59,390 bases of DNA from Desulfurococcales archaeon. GTDB taxonomy: Archaea; Thermoproteota; Thermoprotei_A; Sulfolobales; Acidilobaceae. The translations under genes were made by a program, and so were the position numbers. The notes beneath the pieces are model-generated. The model was not told the origin of the DNA. It saw only the letters and a list, made by a program, of their open reading frames with translations, and did no database searches. Below are positions 53,113 to 59,390 of the stretch, in pieces. The number at the start of each line of letters is the position of its first letter. The first letter of the stretch is position 1. The stretch lies in NCBI GenBank assembly GCA_015521115.1, contig WAOT01000021.1, positions 1-59,390 on the forward strand, given 5' to 3'.

Positions 53113-54186
53113 TGATATCACAGCAAGAGGACGCAAATTCCTCGAGGAGGTCAACAGCTTCTGCGGCTATAGGGGGGAATGGCTTGTGAAACATGAGGAG
53201 CCAACACAAGAGGGCTGGGGCTGGATCCCGTGGGAGAGGCCCACGGAGAAGTACATAGAGTACGGCGTCATAAACCTGGACAAACCCCCAGGGCCAACGA
53301 GCCACGAGGTAGTCGCATGGATTAAGAGGATGTTTAACCTCCGGAGGGCGGGCCACGGGGGCACCCTAGAGCCCTACCCCCAGCCTGGGGAGGGCGGGGA
53401 GATCCTAAGGTAACCGGAGTCCTCCCCGTGGCCCTGGCCAGGATGACGAGGGTAGTCGGCTCCGTAATACACTCGAGCAAGGAGTACGTGTGTGTCATGC
53501 AGCTCCACAAGCCGGTCGAGGAGGAGAGGCTTAGGGAGGTGATAAGAGAGTTCACAGGCACCATCTACCAGAGACCCCCCGTAAGGAGTAGCGTGAAAAG
53601 GGCCCTGAGGACTAAGAGGGTGAACGAGATAGAGCTCCTAGAATACACAGGGAAATACGCCCTCCTCCGAGTGGACTGCGAAGCCGGAACATACATGAGA
53701 AAGCTCTGCTGGGACATGGGGCTAGTACTCGGCGTGGGAGCCCATATGAGAGAGCTGAGGAGGACGAGAACCGGGCCATTCCATGAGGACAAGAACCTCG
53801 TAAGAATGCACGACGTCGCATTCGCCCTCATAAGGCTCAGGGAGGAGGGCAAGGACGACCTCCTAAGACGCACAGTACTACCAGGGGAGTTCAGCATATG
53901 TCACCTCCCAAAGGTAGTAGTCAGGGATAGTGCCGTGGAGAGTATTGTCCATGGTGCAACGCTGAACATGCCGGGAATAAGCATGGTTCAAGACACCGTC
54001 AAGAAGGGAGACATGGTCGCAATGCTCACCTTGAAGGGCGAACTGATAGGCCTGGGCGTAGCTGAAGTGTCGGCGGGAGAGATGCTAGAGCTGGAGAGAG
54101 GGGTAGCGGTTAGGCCTAAGAGGATCATAATGGAGCCGGGCCTATACCCGAGAATGTGGAAGAGGAAGCCAAAGGCTGAGAGCTAG
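53102..54186 (+). CDS. cbf5: tRNA/rRNA pseudouridine synthase Cbf5, split by an archaeal intron
   Basis: The coding sequence is join(53102..53369, 53402..54186), 350 residues. Read straight through, the frame breaks just after AGHGGTL. Removing 32 nt restores the conserved [18 protein letters not shown] block, with the catalytic Asp90 codon formed across the joint (G + AT). The TruB fold (55-230; [22 protein letters not shown]) is followed by a PUA domain (about 255-340; [20 protein letters not shown]). It is the catalytic part of H/ACA RNPs. ATG 53102 has ggtggag 7 nt upstream and overlaps the preceding gene by 11 nt; the frame is open to 53024 but homologues do not need it. Confidence 0.93.
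53370..53401 (+). other. 32-nt bulge-helix-bulge intron in cbf5
   Basis: The predicted fold has two AGA bulges (53368-53370 and 53400-53402), separated by a 4-bp helix of 53364-53367 (CCCT) with 53396-53399 (GGGG, one G-U), and an inner stem 53371-53375 with 53391-53395 continuing to 53378-53382 with 53386-53390. Cutting each bulge after its second base joins ...CTAG to ATCCTAAG. An outer 10-bp helix, 53351-53360 with 53424-53433, is perfect but separated from the core. The tRNA-splicing endonuclease would remove it. Confidence 0.87.
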
Positions 54187-54208
54187 TAGAGGTATCGCCT
54201 CTCAATGG

Positions 54209-54297
54209 TGGCGCCGGGGGCGGGATTCGAACCCGCGCCCCCCGTGAGGGGGAACGGGTCTCAAGCCCGTCCCCTTGGTCCGCTCGGGCACCCCGGC
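54209..54297 (-). tRNA. tRNA-Ser (anticodon UGA)
   Basis: 89 nt on the minus strand: acceptor GCCGGGG/CCCCGGC, anticodon stem ACGGG/CCCGU with loop CUUGAGA (anticodon UGA, reading UCA), a long variable arm CCCCC-UCAC-GGGGG typical of class II Ser/Leu tRNAs, T-arm GCGGG-UUCGAAU-CCCGC, discriminator G, and encoded CCA at 54209-54211. Leu was considered because of the long arm, but the 7-base loop puts UGA at 34-36. It lies 22 nt after cbf5, antisense to it. Confidence 0.93.
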
Positions 54298-54344
54298 AGC
54301 CTACGTTCCCCCTCCACTGGTACTCTACTAGTGGTGCGGCTTTT

Positions 54345-54776
54345 TTAGTCTATCACTACAAGCACGTCGGTCTCCGCCCTCTCAAGAACCTTCCTCGTCA
54401 CGCTCCCCACGAAGAGGCGCTCCAGCCTGCTCAGCCCCCTCCTCCCGAGCACGATGAGGTCGGCGCCTTTCTCCTTCGCCAGCTCGACGATTGCCTCAGC
54501 TGGATCCCCTAGGAGAACCTCCGTCTCAGGGGTGACTCCCTTCTCCTTCTCAAGCTTCTCCTTAAGCCTCTTGATAGCTGAGCGTGCAGCGTCTGCTAGG
54601 GGTTTTGGGTCGATGACCTCGGGCGTCATGAGCTCCCCTAGGAGTGCTGTTGGCGGTGGGACTACTGAGACTATGATGAGATCGGCACCCATAGTCTGGG
54701 CCAGGTCTGCGGCTTTCATAACGGCCTTATAGCTTGCCTCGCTCCCATCGAACCCCACGAGTATCTTAGAATACAA
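54345..54776 (-). CDS. Universal stress protein, ATP-binding type
   Basis: 143 residues, a single USP domain: KILVGFDGSEASYKAV at 4-19, and the nucleotide loop GRRGLSRLERLFVGSVTRKVL near 112-132, which keeps the G-2x-G-9x-G-S pattern of ATP-binding USPs. Start TTG with ggtgtgcg upstream. It stands alone. The role is general stress signalling, not specified further by context. Confidence 0.9.
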   Translation of the reverse strand: MYSKILVGFDGSEASYKAVMKAADLAQTMGADLIIVSVVPPPTALLGELMTPEVIDPKPLADAARSAIKRLKEKLEKEKGVTPETEVLLGDPAEAIVELAKEKGADLIVLGRRGLSRLERLFVGSVTRKVLERAETDVLVVID

Positions 54777-54872
54777 CTTACACGCACACCCCTCTCCTTC
54801 TCCTGGATACGTTTGGCCTGAATGAGGTTATTAGCTTGCCCTGCACGAGATAATAGGTATGGGCCCCAATGA

Positions 54873-54941
54873 GGATCGCCACGATCCCCAAGCCCTTGCT
54901 GGGCTGTGCGGTAGGCTCGTGTTCCCGAGGGGCTCCCCTCG
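54873..54941. repeat. Three consecutive short hairpins in an intergenic region
   Basis: GGATCG-CCA-CGATCC (54873-54887), AGCCC-TTGCT-GGGCT-type at 54891-54905, and CGAGGGG-CT-CCCCTCG (54926-54941). They lie between the USP gene and the C/D sRNA. They may belong to an undetected structured RNA or act as transcript ends. The rest of 54777-54983 shows only probable promoters. Confidence 0.25.
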
Positions 54942-54983
54942 ACAATGTCTTTATCACCTTGGCAGCCCCTAGAATAAATTTTG

Positions 54984-55049
54984 TAGGGGATGATGTGATC
55001 GAGGTAAGCTGAGTATCTGAGGATGCGGAAGTTATCCCCGACTGACCCG
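54984..55049 (+). ncRNA. C/D box guide sRNA targeting the 23S peptidyl-transferase centre
   Basis: C box ATGATGT (54990-54996), 12-nt guide (54997-55008), D' CTGA (55009-55012), a degenerate C' (TGAGGA at 55018-55023 or ATGCGGA at 55023-55029), a second guide, and D CTGA (55042-55045), closed by GGG/CCC. Guide 1 (gatcgaggtaag) pairs with UACCUCGAU of 23S helix 89-90 and, by the D+5 rule, would methylate C2498 (E. coli numbering). Guide 2 (gttatccccga) pairs ten bases with CGGGGAUAAC, aiming at G2446. Both targets flank the peptidyl-transferase centre. The rRNA segments are from memory. A TATA-like TTTATCA lies at 54950-54956. Confidence 0.83.
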
Positions 55050-55062
55050 AACCGGGAAACTG

Positions 55063-55587
55063 GTGCCCCCCGGGGGATGGGGAGAGGTGAAGAGGTGTAA
55101 GATCAACGCCACACTCATAGTGTACGTGCCCCTCGCCGCTAGCATGCCCGGAGTAGTTGCTATGCTCCGCGAGAGAGGGGAGATCAAGAGTGTTAACGAG
55201 GAGATCAGGAGAGTTGTAGCCAGGCTCCCACTTGAGGCGGTCTACGCGGCGATATGGGAGCTGAAGGAGAGGTACGGTATAGGAGTAGACAGGGCAAAAG
55301 TGGAGATAGTAGCAATATGCCCGAGACCCATAGAGTGGAAGCCCCCCAACGGTTCAAGGCTCCTAAAGAGGGGGAATAGGGTGTTGTTCTCCGAGGGTGT
55401 CTGCAGGGGGAGGTACTATCAGGCCGAGGTGAAAGGGCCGGTCATAGTAGTCAAAGTAGGGAGGAGGGCACGGTTGAAACGAGTCACCTCACCTCTACCA
55501 GAGTCTCAGTTCATTCTCGACGAGGCCCCGACTATAGAGGAAGTAGTTGGGACAGTAGAGTGTGTGGTAGGAGGTGATGGAATATAG
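55063..55587 (+). CDS. Unknown protein
   Basis: 174 residues, no family recognised. It is soluble and basic, with a segment LIVYVPLAASMPGVVAMLRERGEIKSVNEEIRRVV, an ELKERYGIGVDRAKVEIVAICP segment, and a C-terminal half with strands (GRYYQAEVKGPVIVVKVGRRARL). Start GTG 55063, or GTG 55087 after ggggaga. It begins 18 nt after the sRNA D box and ends 24 nt before the MgtC-like gene, so it may share its transcript with that gene. Confidence 0.45.
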   Translation: MPPGGWGEVKRCKINATLIVYVPLAASMPGVVAMLRERGEIKSVNEEIRRVVARLPLEAVYAAIWELKERYGIGVDRAKVEIVAICPRPIEWKPPNGSRLLKRGNRVLFSEGVCRGRYYQAEVKGPVIVVKVGRRARLKRVTSPLPESQFILDEAPTIEEVVGTVECVVGGDGI

Positions 55588-55610
55588 AGGCGGTCAGCCC
55601 AGCAGACTTC

Positions 55611-56933
55611 ATGATCCGCATGCTCATAGCACTACTAGGGGGTATGCTCATAGGGCTAGAGAGGGAGAGGGCCCAGTTAAGTGCGAAGGGTAAGAGCGGT
55701 AAGACGGGCGGCAGCATACCCGGAATGAGGAGCTTCGGCCTCCTAAGCCTCTTCGGGGCCCTAAGCAGTTATACGCTCACCCTTGGAGAGTCCCTCGGAG
55801 AGATCCTATGGGGTTACATCCTACTCCTCGGCTTCATCGGGGTACTTCTTATAGTCTTGATATACGCCTATACGAGGATGGTAGTCCTGAAGATCCAGGG
55901 CGTGACGACGTACATAGTTATGCTTGTGACGTTCATCAGCGGCGCTCTGGCCGGTGCAGGGTTGATCCTTGAGAGTGCGGGCACTAGTGTTCTCGTAGCA
56001 TTAACCCTTGCAATGAAGTACCCGGCTGAGAAGGCGGCCTCTGCAATAAGCTATAATGAGCTTCTGGCCATGATCGAGGTCGGGGCCCTCGCCCTAATCC
56101 TGGGCCCGATTGTTAAGGCTGTTAGCGACTCGCTGGGAGTAAGCCTCGTCTACAAGAGCTATATATTCTTCATAGTAATATTAATTATAAGCTTCACAAC
56201 ATATATGTCAGCGAGAATGTGGGGGGGAAGGGGTCTCCTGTACGCGACAGTCCTCGGTGCACTCGTCAATAGCGAAGCAACTATCGCCTCCCTAACGAGA
56301 AGTATAGCGGCAATGGCCAGGGAAGAGGAGATAGCCAAGAGGGCCGTCAAGGGACTTACGCCACTAGTAATTGTTGTCGCACAGATCAAGCTGATAGCCC
56401 TAGGCCTCATAGGCGTTGTAATCATAACAGGGACGATACCGTACAGGTTGGTGGCATACCTATCCCTAATATCACTGTACACGGTAGCACTAGCATACAT
56501 TGTGAGCACACACATAGGGAAGGAAGTCACATCCGGGTTAACTGTCCCCGCCCTCGAGGTCACGAGCCCCCTATCATGGTCTACCGCTATAAAGAGCGCA
56601 GTGGCGTATGCCGTTATAGCGGGTGCCCTCATAGGAGTTGAGAAGATGGGCCTCTCCGGGCTCACCCTAGCGCCCGTAGCTATATCGTTTATAGGTGGCC
56701 TTGTCAGCGCGACAGCTGTAATACTCTCGCTTGGCACAGCCATGACTGCTGTGGGGGAGTGTATTGTTGGTGCTAGTATAATGGCCGTGCTCGCAGCCGT
56801 ATCGCTTAACAAGATACTCTATGTTAAGACGGCAGGGGCTAGGCCTGCACTCTCACGGGAGGTGTATAAGTGGAGCATAGTCCTCTCGATAGCCCCTCTA
56901 GCGTTCATGGCACTAATAATGCTATACTGCTAG
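55611..56933 (+). CDS. MgtC/SapB-DUF4010 membrane protein
   Basis: 440 residues. The first part is MgtC-like (IALLGGMLIGLERERAQL at 7-24, then an acidic/basic loop and RSFGLLSLFGALSSYTL), followed by about ten further helices of the DUF4010 type. MgtC proteins modulate Mg2+ homeostasis or ATP synthase; no role is shown here. The first ATG in frame is 55611, without a ribosome site. Just upstream, ggaggtga (55570-55577) stands 6 nt before an in-frame ATA at 55584 that would add nine residues. It is convergent with the AbrB-PhoU gene, 2 nt apart. Confidence 0.8.
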   Translation: MIRMLIALLGGMLIGLERERAQLSAKGKSGKTGGSIPGMRSFGLLSLFGALSSYTLTLGESLGEILWGYILLLGFIGVLLIVLIYAYTRMVVLKIQGVTTYIVMLVTFISGALAGAGLILESAGTSVLVALTLAMKYPAEKAASAISYNELLAMIEVGALALILGPIVKAVSDSLGVSLVYKSYIFFIVILIISFTTYMSARMWGGRGLLYATVLGALVNSEATIASLTRSIAAMAREEEIAKRAVKGLTPLVIVVAQIKLIALGLIGVVIITGTIPYRLVAYLSLISLYTVALAYIVSTHIGKEVTSGLTVPALEVTSPLSWSTAIKSAVAYAVIAGALIGVEKMGLSGLTLAPVAISFIGGLVSATAVILSLGTAMTAVGECIVGASIMAVLAAVSLNKILYVKTAGARPALSREVYKWSIVLSIAPLAFMALIMLYC

Positions 56934-56935
56934 CC

Positions 56936-57901
56936 CTACACCGTCTTAGCCCTCTCCAGTATCGTAAGGCAAGTAAGTATGTGAGAGGCTAGGGTCAGAA
57001 CCCTGACAACATCCATTATCCTGCCCAGCAACACACCGGCGAAGGGGGTCTCCAGAGAGGATAGAGAGTCCTCGGCCCTAGCCTTTATCTGAGCGACCAT
57101 ACCGTAAAGTGCCTCGACACGTGAAGTGCTCGGCGACGCAATCGCCTTCACGAACATCACACTAGTACCAGCGAGGCTACCGTATAGGTCGCCGAGAATC
57201 CTCCTATCACCCTCCCCTAGGCTTGAAGGGTCTGAAGTGTTTATCAGGACGAGACTCTCATATAGCAGGTCTATGACGAGCCCCAGGTAGCTCGCCACAA
57301 GTGCTGAGAGCTCTTTGGAGACTATACTCTCAGTCGTTATATGGGTTGAGAGGAGGTACCGTATAGCCATGTAGAGCTCCCGCAACAGCTCCCTCCTTAG
57401 GAGGTCAGCTTTCACCATATCGGCCTGCCCTTTCTTAATGGCATCCTCTAGTAGGCGGGTCAGATCCTCGAGGACAGTGCCCATGTTCCTTATCAGCTTT
57501 ACATGGTCTATCTTGTCATGGTCTAGGAGAACCTCCACTCTCGCTTCGCTCGGCCCCGCGGAGAAGACCTGGAGTCCGACGAAGTTCATGGCTCTACTAA
57601 TAAGCTTTAGGAGCAGCTCTCCGTCCTCCTGGGGGAGCCTGACCCTGACCTTCTTAAGCCCGGTGAGATAGGTGCATATGGGGAGGCCCTCAACAAGTCT
57701 TGGCGTTACTTTCGAGAGGTCTAGATAGGACTCCCCGGCCTGCGTCCCCTTCAAGGGGAGTATCCTTATCGAGTCGTCCTCGTCGATTAGCATAACACTA
57801 ACTCCTGGCTCCAAGCCTAGCCTGCTGGCCCAGGACTTGGGTATTGTAACAACTATGCTGCCAGAACCCAGCCTCTGCAGCTTACGGATCTCAGCCCTCA
57901 A
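56936..57901 (-). CDS. AbrB-PhoU family regulator
   Basis: 321 residues. The N-terminal SpoVT/AbrB DNA-binding segment (RKLQRLGSGSIVVTIPKSWASRLGLEPGVSVMLI, residues 6-39) is joined to helical PhoU-like repeats (about 90-315). Archaeal proteins of this architecture accompany phosphate or ion-uptake genes and probably act as transcriptional regulators. A TATA-like element on the minus strand lies at about 57950-57960. Its target here is unknown; the neighbouring MgtC-like gene is a candidate. Confidence 0.85.
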   Translation of the reverse strand: MRAEIRKLQRLGSGSIVVTIPKSWASRLGLEPGVSVMLIDEDDSIRILPLKGTQAGESYLDLSKVTPRLVEGLPICTYLTGLKKVRVRLPQEDGELLLKLISRAMNFVGLQVFSAGPSEARVEVLLDHDKIDHVKLIRNMGTVLEDLTRLLEDAIKKGQADMVKADLLRRELLRELYMAIRYLLSTHITTESIVSKELSALVASYLGLVIDLLYESLVLINTSDPSSLGEGDRRILGDLYGSLAGTSVMFVKAIASPSTSRVEALYGMVAQIKARAEDSLSSLETPFAGVLLGRIMDVVRVLTLASHILTCLTILERAKTV

Positions 57902-57985
57902 CCCCTGCTAGCCCCCGCTACCTTAACCCTGTTGTTATGGTTGCTCCAGCACTTTTAATAGCAGGTGTTACTGTAGCGTTCCACT

Positions 57986-58720
57986 CTAGGGTGGGTTGTG
58001 CTCCAACGATTCCAAGCACTCAGCGATCCCTTGAAGAGTGCTTTCGCGTGCCTCGCATGCGGGCTCGACTCCTAGACCCATTAACGTCTTACTGGTCTGC
58101 GGCCCTATACTGATAATCCTGCCGTCAAGCATGGCCATGTAGCGGGCTATTTCACTGCTGGTTGCGACCAAATAGTCTACACCACCCCTCAGCACTGCGG
58201 AGACCTTCTCTTTCCAGGCCCCGTCAATTTCAGCCCTATACACGTGTATCTCTGCATAGACGATACCGTTCCCGACAAGAGTATCGGGCAGCGTGGGGGA
58301 CGCCCTGGGCCTCCTGACTGCTAGGATGCTTGTATAACCGTGCTGTACAAGCTCCAAAGCCAAGCTCTCCGTGGTGTACCTGCTTGGTGTGAGAGCGTCT
58401 ACACCGAGCTCCTCCCTTAGAGTGCTAGCCGTTCTCGGCCCGACAGCCCACACATCTCTAGCCTCCAATGCCTCCCTTATTCCTCTTAGTATACGGTTAC
58501 GCTCAGCATCTTCCCGGAGGGCCTTCGGGCTTCGGGGGCTTGTAAACGCTATCGCCTCGAAGAGGGGGGCCATTTTGAGTAGGTAGGTGGAGCTCCCCCT
58601 CACAACATGGATCTTGAGGAGGGGGATCCACAGAGTCCTACACGGGCCGAGAAAGCGGGGAGGGGGCTCGGGCCCTGCTAGGAGCGCGACGCACCTTTGA
58701 CCCCTAGCCTCATCCTCCAC
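57986..58720 (-). CDS. hemD: Uroporphyrinogen-III synthase
   Basis: 244 residues. Fold-type HemD: AIAFTSPRSPKAL near 52, VWAVGPRTASTLRE near 92, TTESLALELV near 119, and YLVATSSEIARYM near 191, with ISIGPQTSKTLMGLG near 214. It closes hydroxymethylbilane to uroporphyrinogen III, the precursor of haem, sirohaem and cobalamin. Sequence similarity in this family is low; the call rests on these motifs and on cobA overlapping it upstream. Start GTG 58720 lies 43 nt inside cobA. Confidence 0.82.
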   Translation of the reverse strand: MEDEARGQRCVALLAGPEPPPRFLGPCRTLWIPLLKIHVVRGSSTYLLKMAPLFEAIAFTSPRSPKALREDAERNRILRGIREALEARDVWAVGPRTASTLREELGVDALTPSRYTTESLALELVQHGYTSILAVRRPRASPTLPDTLVGNGIVYAEIHVYRAEIDGAWKEKVSAVLRGGVDYLVATSSEIARYMAMLDGRIISIGPQTSKTLMGLGVEPACEARESTLQGIAECLESLEHNPP

Positions 58721-59390
58721 TCCGGGCCTCCCCCCACTATTATCACCGAAGGCGGCTCTGGCCTGTAATCCGCCTCGAGGAGCCTGGAGGCAGTGTCGAT
58801 TACAAGCCTAGAGCCCATAGTAGCCCTCTCCACCACGGCAACCGCCACATCCCTCCCCTTTGCATGGAGGGCTGCCCTCAGGATTGTAGTGTAGCTCTTT
58901 GTTGCCATTAGGAAGACGGCGTTCCCCGCTAGCTCTATCAAGCTCTTTGCCCTGTCCTCTGAAACCCTAGAGCCCCCGGCGTATGTGCCTGTTGAGACGA
59001 CGACCTCGCTAGCCACCCCCCGACCAGCCAGTGGGATAAGGTGCTCGGCAGCAGCGCCGACGAAGGACGGGACTCCCGGTACTACCTCACACTCTACTCC
59101 TCTAGAGAGGAGGTATGCACACTCCTCCTCGCCCCTACCATACAGTAGAGGGTCTCCGCCGTGGAGTCTAGCAACCGCCAGGCCCTGGCTCGCTAGGTCG
59201 TATAGGAGCTTGTTTATCTCGTCCTGGCTCTTAGCATGGCGGCCCGGAGCCTTTCCAGCATATATCAGCTGTGCGCCCGGGCGGGCTTCAGCTAGGAGGT
59301 CTGGATGGACGAGCCTGTCGTACACGACTACATCAGCACTCCTCAATGCGCGGAGGCCCCTAACTGTTATTAGGTCGGGGGCCCCAGGCC
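58678..59390 (-). CDS. cobA: Uroporphyrinogen-III C-methyltransferase, 5'-truncated
   Basis: About 237 visible residues. The frame stays open through the window end, and the first residues there read GPGAPDLITVRGLRAL, the family's opening motif; so TTG 59346 is internal. Core motifs: VVVYDRLV, KAPGRHAKSQDEIN, VARLHGGDPLLYGRG (SAM-binding), PGVPSFVGAAA, and SVIIVGGG near the end. It makes precorrin-2 with two SAM, leading to sirohaem and, in archaea, to haem by the sirohaem route. Confidence 0.92.
   Translation of the reverse strand, partial: PGAPDLITVRGLRALRSADVVVYDRLVHPDLLAEARPGAQLIYAGKAPGRHAKSQDEINKLLYDLASQGLAVARLHGGDPLLYGRGEEECAYLLSRGVECEVVPGVPSFVGAAAEHLIPLAGRGVASEVVVSTGTYAGGSRVSEDRAKSLIELAGNAVFLMATKSYTTILRAALHAKGRDVAVAVVERATMGSRLVIDTASRLLEADYRPEPPSVIIVGGGPEWRMRLGVKGASRS

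Noticed and set aside
53024-53413. Separate 129-residue protein and frameshifted cbf5 pseudogene
   Set aside because: The two reading frames rejoin exactly when 32 nt with a BHB fold are removed, and the conserved catalytic motif is restored; an intron explains it better than a broken gene.
54209-54297. tRNA-Leu for the class II tRNA
   Set aside because: The anticodon loop reads CUUGAGA with UGA at positions 34-36, which is serine.

Overview
The window reads as chromosomal DNA of a hyperthermophilic crenarchaeon, probably near the Desulfurococcales (Pyrodictium/Pyrolobus/Hyperthermus-like). The signs are archaeal TATA promoters with several near-leaderless genes, many GTG and TTG starts behind GGTG-type ribosome sites, a C/D box guide sRNA, a bulge-helix-bulge intron in the pseudouridine synthase gene cbf5, fused gamma-alpha 2-oxoacid:ferredoxin oxidoreductase, ADP-forming acyl-CoA synthetase and a TTG-started Ccm/Tat system. 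The genus is an inference. No transposon, CRISPR array or rRNA is visible, and no gene-free stretch exceeds 300 bases.

Layout. 0-1.3 kb: 5'-truncated VapC-like PIN protein, nucleotidyltransferase-fold protein, tRNA-Arg(CCG). 1.3-5.4 kb: very large secreted subtilase. 5.6-15 kb: thiolase, ABC exporter pair, AsnRS, ADP-forming acyl-CoA synthetase, and indolepyruvate oxidoreductase (iorAB). 15-24 kb: FUN14-like membrane protein, tandem USP with a DUF1646 transporter, etfBA, DUF424, and 2-oxoacid:ferredoxin oxidoreductase. 24-29 kb: ppsA, hisS, radical SAM protein.

29-53 kb is a respiratory island. It holds an octaheme cytochrome resembling the tetrathionate-reductase family, TatA/TatC, System I cytochrome c maturation (ccmA, B, C, E, F) with a CxxxY-type CcmE, a thioredoxin/haem-site/CcdA fusion, a polyferredoxin, a four-gene membrane electron-transfer module (tetrahaem cytochrome, 4x[4Fe-4S] protein, NrfD-like quinol protein, Thr-stalked monohaem cytochrome), and an octaheme hydroxylamine-oxidoreductase (HAO) family protein with a coiled-coil tail and membrane anchor. 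Taken together this looks like a quinol-to-multihaem-cytochrome respiratory chain on the outer face of the cell membrane, with the machinery that builds it. The natural acceptor (nitrite/hydroxylamine, a sulfur oxyanion, or metal) cannot be decided from sequence.

53-59.4 kb: cbf5 with a predicted 32-nt intron that splits the catalytic Asp codon, tRNA-Ser(UGA), USP, a C/D box sRNA whose two guides match two strands of the 23S rRNA peptidyl-transferase centre, an unknown protein, a MgtC/DUF4010 membrane protein, an AbrB-PhoU regulator, hemD, and 5'-truncated cobA. The last two feed tetrapyrrole synthesis, which the cytochromes would need.

Central carbon genes (pyruvate/2-oxoacid:ferredoxin oxidoreductase, PEP synthase, thiolase) would fit either peptide fermentation with iorAB and the ADP-forming synthetase, or autotrophic CO2 fixation; the window alone does not choose.
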